Assembly (NCBI RefSeq): GCF_001556105.1
Contig: NZ_LSIF01000012.1
Coordinates: forward strand, 1-12,440
From: Pseudoxanthomonas mexicana
Lineage (GTDB): Bacteria > Pseudomonadota > Gammaproteobacteria > Xanthomonadales > Xanthomonadaceae
Reading direction: 5' to 3'
DNA: 12,440 nt
The notes beneath the pieces were generated by a model. That model was not told the DNA's origin. It ran no database searches and saw nothing but the letters and a program-made list of their open reading frames with translations. Position 1 is the stretch's first letter. Every line of letters starts with the position of its first letter. A program made the translations under genes and the position numbers. This document shows positions 7,801 to 12,440 of this stretch, piece by piece.

Positions 7801-10800
7801 AGAGCGGTATCTGGACCACTAGGGCATCTGGCCCGCTCTGCGGGCTGGGTCCTGCGAAAAGGTCTGAGCGTAGACGGCACGGTCGACGAGGACCTGGTGG
7901 AGGCGGGGCCTCTAAGGAACTGGAAGCGCGAGCGCCAAGAACTGGCGGCTCAGATGAGACAGTTCAAAATTGAAGTAGAACAAGCCCGCCGTTCGCAGAT
8001 GCGAAGCAAACGCGAAGAAGGTGAGCGGGTGGTGTACGCCATTCTAAGAGAGGCCGTGTCGGTCCGGATCCCTACCTTCGGCGAGCTCGTCAAGCTATCA
8101 CCTGGTTGTGCGGAGTGGGTTCAGTCTGACCATGGGGTACGGATCTCGCCGGACGATATGGAGGACATCGAGAGTAGAGTTGAGAGCGCCGCCGGTTCCG
8201 ACAGGATCCTGGCCATGGCTGCCCACAACGCTCTGTACCGTTACGTCAAGAGGGCGGTCGAGAGACTGCATTGGGAGAGTCCAATCCCAAGTCCATGGCT
8301 CACTCCCAGCACCCAGGAGCCGTCACCATTCTTTCCGGGGCTGTTTCGCGCGACGACCCAGATACGCATCCTGAGAAAGCATTTCGGACGCATACTGCCT
8401 CGACCCAGCGCGGGCTCCGGATTCACGGACTTCGAATGGGCTTGTGGCATTTCGGCAATGGCACTCTGCCTATTCTCCTTCGAAGACGATACGTTGCGCG
8501 TGCGCGACATCCTGTCCGGGCGGGACTCGATCAGCTGTAGCAGTGCGATCGATGACTTGCTTCTGCTCAAGACTGACGATCGTGCCCGCTCAGCAGGCGT
8601 GCGAAGCCTGGCCGCAGTCGCGCTTGGTCGGCTACGGCGGGATCATCCGTCCGAAGCCTTGCCCACCCCGGCGAGGCTTGATGAGGTCTTGGCGGCGCAG
8701 ATGCCCGCACAGATAGCGGGTCATAGCGCCGAGCTCCTGGGGCGACTGTGCGCGACCGTTGAGATTGCAAATCGGGTAGAGCTATCCGGACTCGCTCGCT
8801 TGGCAAACAGCAGGCTATCCGGCTGCGTGAATAAGACGATTGCGCGCCAGAGACAGTTCTTGGAAGAGGGCTGGGGTGCCGTGGAATCTCTGACTTTGTC
8901 TTCCGATAGAGAGAGTGGGAGCAGCCAGGTCAAAGCGCGAACATGCAAGCCCAGTGAAGTAAAGAAGGATTACCGTCGTTTGCGTGACGCCCTCAATGTC
9001 GGAACAGGACCGAAGAAGTTCAAGCTGACGGGAGACTCACTATCGCAGGCGAACATTGGCGCATTTCGTGGACCATTGCAGCGTGAACTTGAAGCCCTTC
9101 TGTCAGAGGAGAAGCTCAGCCCGCTGGTGGCCTGCATCGCAGCCTACTCGCTTCATATGACGGCACATGGTACCCCCGAGAAAAGGGATCCCGCGTGGAC
9201 CACGGTCTATAGATACATCACTTCGTTCGGATCGGAGCTGGTTGCGCAAGCATGCGACACCGACTTCATGAGTTTGGATACAGATGAGTATCTGGATATC
9301 TATCAAGGTGTGATAGATCGGAAAAGCACCAACCTGAGCAAGGAGCTTACCGCTCGACAACTGGCGTGCTTCCACGCCTACTTGCATGAGCATCACGCTA
9401 TTGAATCGGTCGACTTCTCCGACTTGGAAGGCGTCATCATTGCGGCAGAGCATCAGGTCGATGCTGATGTGATCCAGCCGCAAGAGATGGTGCAGGGTAT
9501 CGCGCAAATGTCGGAGCTGGCCTTGGCGAGCGAGCAAGAGATACAAAGTGAGCCGTCGCGCGTCCGATTGGATCGCCAGTCACTCGTGTTTGCAATACTT
9601 CTTAGGACATCAGGTGCCAGGCACAACGAACTGGCAGCTCTGCGATTCAAGGATATCTTGGCAAGCCCTGAATCTACAATTCTTCTCATTAGGTCATCTC
9701 GCTATCGCCGACTTAAGACGTCCGCTGGCCGACGTATCATAGATGGCTCCCGAAGGTTGTCGCGTCAGCAACGCCAAGTCGTCAGTGATTGGCTCGATGC
9801 GGAGAAGGCGCGTCTCGGCAAGACGTGGAAAAGAACTCTGCCAATTTTTGGCGACGTCGGCGAACCGAAGATGCGCGTCGCGCCCCGGGTTCTGCGGGAT
9901 ATGACATTGGAGTCACTCGCTTCTGCAACCGGAAGTCGCTCGCGCGTACATCGAGTAAGGCACTTGGTGGCTGCAGAGGATCTCACGTCGCTCTGGCTAT
10001 CAGGCCAGGATTGGCGGGCGCTACGCCGCTCACGTGCGCGTGTCAGAAGATTTGTGGTTGGCCGGCGCCGCTCAGAAATAGTTCTCCCACGGGACATTCG
10101 AGAGCAGGGGATTCGGTTTGGCCATCGTCGCAGTTCGACCACGGTCCTGAACTACTTCCACATGGCGTGGATGACAAAGAGTCGGGCATCTTCGGCGCTG
10201 CAAGAGTTCGAGACTCGCCATGCGGCGGCCGTTGCGCTTGGAGCATCGGTTGCTGGGGCAGACAAGATCCTTCAGCGGAGAAAGTCGATCCGTGGTGGCA
10301 TACGGTCAGATCAGCCTATTTCAGCTTGGCTTTCTCACGTCGCTGGGGAGCGGACAGCTACCCCCGGGAACTCCGCTGTGCAGTTGCCAGAGTCGCCTGC
10401 GGACAGAATCACTCCTCCGAGCGCCCGGCTGGTTAGTCGTATGCTTCGGGACATTCAGCGAGGACTGCCATTCGAGCAGGCGGTCCTAGTCTACGGGTTC
10501 AATCGACACCAGGCTGACATCCTGACTCAGGCAGTAAATGAGATCGAGAAGAGGACGGCATTCAGGTTTTTGCCGCGTCCAGATCGCAAGGGGAAGCCGC
10601 GTACCGCCAGGGCGTTTGAGTCCGCCCGCCCCGCGGATCTGATCATCGACCTACTCGATGCGGGAAGTGCTGAAGAAAGGGCCTTGGTGCGGGATCTGGC
10701 GCTCAACCATCTCGTGTGGGCACATCGAAGCCGACGGGATATTTTTGTCTGGCCGGTGCGAGCAGTGAATAGGATGACCCAACTTCTAAGAAGAGCCGGT

Positions 10801-10953
10801 GTCGACGATTTGCAGTTGCGACGTTTCCAAATTGCTGGTGAGGCTGGATTCGAGAAGCTAGTTGTGCTGCGTGCAGCAGATGGGAGTGCGACGATGAATC
10901 ATACAATCGCATGGGCACTTGTGGTTACGCACGCTACACTGATGTTGAGCTAA
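4804..10953 (+). CDS. Giant protein with two tyrosine-recombinase (phage integrase) domains
   Basis: This 2049-residue protein is predicted to cut and rejoin DNA through a 3'-phosphotyrosine link and so to integrate or excise the element. An in-frame stop at 4795-4797 makes ATG 4804 the first possible Met. The N-terminal half has a duplicated module: residues 108-200 and 367-465 share LxGLhhLxxLRG, then HPLxxILxxhG[RK]P (153-165 and 418-430) and a Pro 15 residues later. Catalytic domain A has R841 (GGHRPT), K866, N953-W-G-R956, H979 in VLGH, and Y987 (or Y985). The spacings R to K (25), R to H (23) and H to Y (8) fit the XerC/D pattern, though the first His of HxxR is Asn. A charged, helix-rich linker follows (about 1038-1080). 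Domain B is preceded by a SAM-like core-binding segment (about 1460-1540) and has R1606 (SGARHNEL), K1638 (LKTSAG), H1716-R-V-R1719-H1720, H1774 (FGHRRS) and Y1784. About 32 extra residues sit between the two boxes R1719 and H1774. The last 240 residues have no recognised domain. Ordinary integrases are 300-450 residues. Codon use is less GC-biased than in the kinase gene, suggesting transfer. Confidence 0.88.
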   Translation: MQSALNPPDFDPVRVVEEYLDLVPSHRPYASVLTELAKVAWDGSWPGLFYRDVADLLDSVPWLADGWIDFGTINALGNRPLTDDLLVKHAGWAVPPGIWRRRSKLSQLEGLVLLVGLRGGRAAQVQLARAVDLIDQGLISDRRGTAKRIRRRHPLKNILFELGRPQDMAGMAEALSHVIPKVWAMYPEFGQYLYEAIWPLATGGTSTWAPSMGSDNLFGLDRDECRDSEIAAAVPELDFQPRPLRAFTEADLVDELAVILVELSGEERMAAASLTPVWRGEETAGFYDSVYRISYVATWLQPFLRQRTDLSILQSVSQSIRGKDRSKAFTRVRRWRATKRIEQTTGFRPKALIAPSDQDRRRGIFHLRGLLVLGRLRGVAKTNVGADRQLCELISDLECGSRSPQPVELIADGFPDQHPLEPILDRIGKPRSADALSSILHSLLPEISLTHPVAGRLLGEVYLKLLVNELPTTPDASGRRRSQRQRSGLKARRVHVPTREQVLPGESHEEAEPGLVAYRRSGASKPLTTIKEEIQWVNQKIWGSNPLLIRDHIESVSDVEMSMIIKIIQRRVCADLEVAQHESARIGIVAALTALTGRGPTTFAQADSRLGTVKNGGPRPQLRLREGIFEMPVLRPDNAFKATAANSSLLEKTVDIVRLPLPPRICGWINSLLASGNDPWRWEPESLRDALQEYFAEVEEEVGSGTSLARVRNYARARLREVTQDTSKTMLLCADTFGLSTAPLYYANVPVQELEDNFRKAMWPLLGDAPSPATAAGSLNSGRVGSQLLVTETAARDLARSPSAPMHASGKSRIEDRRRVQDHNALTNHVLCMLMAIGGHRPTIALLELTRFDFDTEQPAAIFSDKQCDPAHLFRYTPTADLIAKQIDLYLSHLRGSAREAGNETLLAQRARQSLLGDAPIFFHLAPDGAPAELDMASWRATLPSNWAALPLNWGRTWLASRGREAGIESDHLAIVLGHLEATGYPYSRESPLEPAQLSRAVSGPLGHLARSAGWVLRKGLSVDGTVDEDLVEAGPLRNWKRERQELAAQMRQFKIEVEQARRSQMRSKREEGERVVYAILREAVSVRIPTFGELVKLSPGCAEWVQSDHGVRISPDDMEDIESRVESAAGSDRILAMAAHNALYRYVKRAVERLHWESPIPSPWLTPSTQEPSPFFPGLFRATTQIRILRKHFGRILPRPSAGSGFTDFEWACGISAMALCLFSFEDDTLRVRDILSGRDSISCSSAIDDLLLLKTDDRARSAGVRSLAAVALGRLRRDHPSEALPTPARLDEVLAAQMPAQIAGHSAELLGRLCATVEIANRVELSGLARLANSRLSGCVNKTIARQRQFLEEGWGAVESLTLSSDRESGSSQVKARTCKPSEVKKDYRRLRDALNVGTGPKKFKLTGDSLSQANIGAFRGPLQRELEALLSEEKLSPLVACIAAYSLHMTAHGTPEKRDPAWTTVYRYITSFGSELVAQACDTDFMSLDTDEYLDIYQGVIDRKSTNLSKELTARQLACFHAYLHEHHAIESVDFSDLEGVIIAAEHQVDADVIQPQEMVQGIAQMSELALASEQEIQSEPSRVRLDRQSLVFAILLRTSGARHNELAALRFKDILASPESTILLIRSSRYRRLKTSAGRRIIDGSRRLSRQQRQVVSDWLDAEKARLGKTWKRTLPIFGDVGEPKMRVAPRVLRDMTLESLASATGSRSRVHRVRHLVAAEDLTSLWLSGQDWRALRRSRARVRRFVVGRRRSEIVLPRDIREQGIRFGHRRSSTTVLNYFHMAWMTKSRASSALQEFETRHAAAVALGASVAGADKILQRRKSIRGGIRSDQPISAWLSHVAGERTATPGNSAVQLPESPADRITPPSARLVSRMLRDIQRGLPFEQAVLVYGFNRHQADILTQAVNEIEKRTAFRFLPRPDRKGKPRTARAFESARPADLIIDLLDAGSAEERALVRDLALNHLVWAHRSRRDIFVWPVRAVNRMTQLLRRAGVDDLQLRRFQIAGEAGFEKLVVLRAADGSATMNHTIAWALVVTHATLMLS

Positions 10954-12176
10954 GATCTGCTTCCGAAGCCAAACGGGCATCAACAGCTATTTCTGAAGGA
11001 TGGTCGGGTGCTCGGGACGTGCTAACGCCAATTTTTATCCGGCTGGGTGAAGTCGTCAGTGGGCGTGCGGCTCCCGAGTTGCTGTCGGATCTGTTTCTCG
11101 TCACTCCCCAGATGCTTCGCAAGCGCTTGGCACTGCCGCGAAACAAAAACAGACGCATGGCTGCCCTGCAGAACATCGAGGCGGTCTTCACCAACGCTCT
11201 CGTCGACGCCGGCCTTAGCGAGGCCGAGGCCGGCAGCCGAGCCCGTGGACTTCCAAGCGGTCTGCTCGAAGGGGCAATGTATCAGCTGGGGTACTCCAGC
11301 GATGAACTTCATCCCCACGGGCTAGCCGAGTTGCGTCGACTCGATGAGGTCGACGAGCGTATTAGCAAGTTCTTCGATGACCGCGATATCGAAGGGCTTG
11401 GGGCGTGGCTGGGATCGAGTGGCGGACCGGACGACCGCCTCTACAAGCCCGTAATCGCGGCCGGAGTTCCGCCATGGCCTCCAGGTGATGCTGCGTTGCC
11501 GGTCGACTACATCGGGGCCCAACTCGCCAACGTGGGTACCCACATGTTGCTTTCGTTCCTTGCGGTGATGGATCATGAGATCAAGCCGGTTCTTTGCACG
11601 TCGGATTGGGATGGCTACTCCCTCATCGCGACGTTGCTTGCTCCTCCAGATAGATCGAGCGCACGTCGCAGCGTCGACTCCCCAATCGCCCGGCTCGTCG
11701 ATCTGACTGCAGCCTCGGCCATGTCCGACGCCAAATTACGACTGCCGGAACTCCGGCCTACGCCGTCCGAAGTAGCCAAATGGATCGCGGGCCGTGGGCG
11801 TGGTGGCGAGGCATTTGACCAACGTCTGCATCGATGGCGCACTGAAGATACCAAGCTGACTGGAGGTGCCTTTAAAGCGCTTGTCCATGCGATGCGGCTT
11901 GAATCAACTGACCCGATTCAAGCGGTCGAAGCAAAAGCGCGCATGGCGTTCCCCCTTCTCGTTGCCGCCCATCTTCTCTCTATACTCATGCCACGCTTCG
12001 AAGGCGGACTTCATCACGATCGGCGCGGCTGGCGCGAGGCGTACCTCGAGTGGTGGGAGTTCCACGCGGTGGCCCGGGGTGTCCCGCACAAGTCCGCGGG
12101 GACCGCCGGGCCACCGGCATGGCTTACCATCGATCAGTCGTCCTGTTCGCTCCAGACGTCCGGGCGCTCGTCGTAG
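10911..12176 (+). CDS. Uncharacterised 421-residue protein coupled to the giant recombinase
   Basis: I do not recognise this protein. The frame is open from 10842 (after TGA at 10839) and ATG 10911 is its first start, so the gene overlaps the recombinase gene by 43 nt. There is no good Shine-Dalgarno before 10911 (the nearest GGAG is about 25 nt upstream), which points to translational coupling with the recombinase. The protein looks cytoplasmic and mostly helical, with many charged residues (MLRKRLALPRNKNRRM; RLHRWRTEDTKL). It has one hydrophobic stretch at 345-360, too short for a confident membrane segment, and no signal peptide. It has a Trp-rich patch (YLEWWEF) near the C-terminus and a Gly/Pro/Ser-rich tail. 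I find no catalytic set of a recombinase, nuclease, ATPase or methylase. By position it could be an accessory factor of the recombinase, analogous in role to TnpC of Tn554 or GinD of GInts, but no similarity to those is claimed. The last 14 residues overlap a convergent small gene, so the true C-terminus may be less constrained. Confidence 0.72.
   Translation: MGTCGYARYTDVELRSASEAKRASTAISEGWSGARDVLTPIFIRLGEVVSGRAAPELLSDLFLVTPQMLRKRLALPRNKNRRMAALQNIEAVFTNALVDAGLSEAEAGSRARGLPSGLLEGAMYQLGYSSDELHPHGLAELRRLDEVDERISKFFDDRDIEGLGAWLGSSGGPDDRLYKPVIAAGVPPWPPGDAALPVDYIGAQLANVGTHMLLSFLAVMDHEIKPVLCTSDWDGYSLIATLLAPPDRSSARRSVDSPIARLVDLTAASAMSDAKLRLPELRPTPSEVAKWIAGRGRGGEAFDQRLHRWRTEDTKLTGGAFKALVHAMRLESTDPIQAVEAKARMAFPLLVAAHLLSILMPRFEGGLHHDRRGWREAYLEWWEFHAVARGVPHKSAGTAGPPAWLTIDQSSCSLQTSGRSS
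12068..12115. repeat. Strong inverted repeat / hairpin, possible terminator of the small gene
   Basis: Perfect 10-base arms GGTGGCCCGG (12068-12077) and CCGGGCCACC (12106-12115) enclose a second imperfect stem (12078-12087 with 12096-12104) and an 8-nt loop. The whole forms about 18 pairs, almost all G-C. It lies in the last part of the 421-codon gene and 18 nt past the stop of the minus-strand small gene. The second position suits a transcript 3' end for that gene. There is no T run in either direction, so Rho-independent termination is uncertain. Confidence 0.5.
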
Positions 12177-12253
12177 CCTCGGGACTGCCAGTAGGCATCG
12201 TTGTTCGGGTTGAGCTGGTTCGCGCGATTATCATCGTTGAGTTTGTCAGCCAT
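12134..12253 (-). CDS. Small acidic 39-residue protein with NQLNPNNDAYWQSRG core
   Basis: The frame runs from ATG at 12253-12251 to TGA at 12136-12134 and encodes 39 residues. A good Shine-Dalgarno GGAGA (12265-12261 on the minus strand) sits 7-8 nt before the ATG. The product starts MADKLNDDN, has the core ANQLNPNNDAYWQSRGYDER and ends DVWSEQDD. It is rich in Asn and Asp, acidic overall, without cysteine, signal peptide or membrane segment, and is probably disordered or only folded on a partner. From memory, short proteins with an NQ-NPNN-AY--SRG core recur in Proteobacteria, but I know no function and cannot search. It converges on the 421-codon gene with 43 nt of overlap. A strong hairpin follows its stop. 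The regular composition and ribosome binding site make it more credible than the longer out-of-frame reading over the same bases. Confidence 0.65.
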   Translation of the reverse strand: MADKLNDDNRANQLNPNNDAYWQSRGYDERPDVWSEQDD

Positions 12254-12440
12254 GCAGGCATCTCCGTTGAGTTGAGCCCATGTCCGGGCAGGAGAAGGAT
12301 TGCCGGACTGGACCTCACCGCGATCGTCAGATTTTGAAACTTTCTTGTGGCGCTACCCACTACCGCCCGGTTTCCGTCTCGGCGCCGACGTCCCCCCGCT
12401 TTCAGTAGCGGAACCATTTGGAGTCCGGGGTTACTGTAGC
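12254..12440. other. Upstream region of the small gene; no further gene seen
   Basis: Apart from the ribosome binding site of the small gene (12261-12265) I see no supported gene in these 187 bases. A weak hairpin (CCGCT at 12396-12400, AGCGG at 12407-12411) is present. No convincing promoter for the minus-strand gene stands out. The next element gene probably begins beyond the right edge. Confidence 0.35.

Larger units (their letters stand above)
4525..12440. mobile_element. Integrated element / genomic island, left end; right end outside window
   Basis: Four things mark the element: a truncated tRNA 3' end at the junction; a switch from very GC-rich host genes to DNA with more A/T and less biased codons (frequent CTA, AGA, ATA, GCA); a giant tyrosine-recombinase gene as the first gene inside; and uncharacterised genes after it. 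Because the left junction carries the 3' tRNA fragment, established behaviour of tRNA-targeting integrases predicts a restored full-length tRNA at the far right junction, beyond 12440. I see no transposase, relaxase, phage structural gene or replication gene here, so I cannot say whether the element is an ICE, a satellite, a GInt-like island or a decayed prophage. Confidence 0.65.

Noticed and set aside
8380..8750. A possible third, degenerate recombinase domain between domains A and B
   Set aside because: I looked for the Arg, HxxR, GH and Tyr boxes in order and could not find them at sensible spacings.
9789..10436. Overlapping 215-codon frame within the recombinase gene
   Set aside because: It lies over recombinase domain B, whose catalytic motifs are in the other frame, and its composition is not protein-like.
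10839..10953. Possible frameshift joining the recombinase and the 421-residue protein into one chain
   Set aside because: Both frames have their own stop and start, no slippery sequence is evident in the overlap, and simple overlap with coupling explains it.
12124..12417. 97-codon minus-strand frame over the small gene
   Set aside because: Over the shared bases it reads a Ser/Thr/Arg-rich out-of-frame version of the small gene, and it lacks that gene's well-placed ribosome binding site.
1..12440. CRISPR arrays, rRNA genes, insertion-sequence terminal repeats
   Set aside because: No regularly spaced direct repeats, rRNA-like sequence or transposase with flanking inverted repeats was seen.

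Overview
The window joins ordinary GC-rich chromosome (about 1 to 4524) to the first part of an integrated genetic element (about 4525 to the right edge). The host side looks like a gammaproteobacterium of the Xanthomonadaceae type (Stenotrophomonas, Pseudoxanthomonas or Lysobacter-like). That is inferred from the high GC, strong G/C third-position codon use, and the pairing of a large outer-membrane beta-barrel protein with a Ser/Thr kinase-TPR protein. No rRNA or other decisive taxonomic marker is present, so this is a lean rather than an identification.

Layout. Positions 1-1667 (+) hold the C-terminal part of an outer-membrane beta-barrel protein whose start lies outside the window. A GC-rich hairpin (1676-1693) separates it from a convergent gene on the minus strand (1736-4408) for an 890-residue Hanks-type Ser/Thr kinase with a central membrane segment and a TPR-like C-terminal half. 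Upstream of the kinase, at 4525-4567, is the 3' portion of a tRNA, probably tRNA-Arg, on the minus strand. It ends in CCA and has a complete T arm, but its 5' half is missing. This is the expected signature of a displaced attachment site left by integration into a tRNA gene. To its right the base composition changes abruptly to AT-richer non-coding DNA (4568-4803).

The element then encodes one giant protein of 2049 residues (4804-10953). It contains two separate tyrosine-recombinase catalytic domains in a single chain. Domain A has R841, K866, N953xxR956, H979 and Y987. Domain B has R1606, K1638, H1716xxRH1720, H1774 and Y1784. An N-terminal module is also duplicated within it. A 421-residue protein of unknown function (10911-12176) starts inside the end of the recombinase gene and overlaps it by 43 nt, so the two are almost certainly co-transcribed and probably translationally coupled. 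A 39-codon gene faces them on the minus strand (12134-12253) with a good ribosome binding site. A very strong hairpin (12068-12115) lies just past its stop codon and inside the 3' end of the 421-codon gene.

The most interesting content is the giant double recombinase plus its coupled partner, placed directly at a tRNA-derived attachment site. It resembles in principle the multi-integrase elements (Tn554, RIT elements, GInts), but here two recombinases are fused into one polypeptide. Cargo genes and the other attachment site should lie beyond the right edge.
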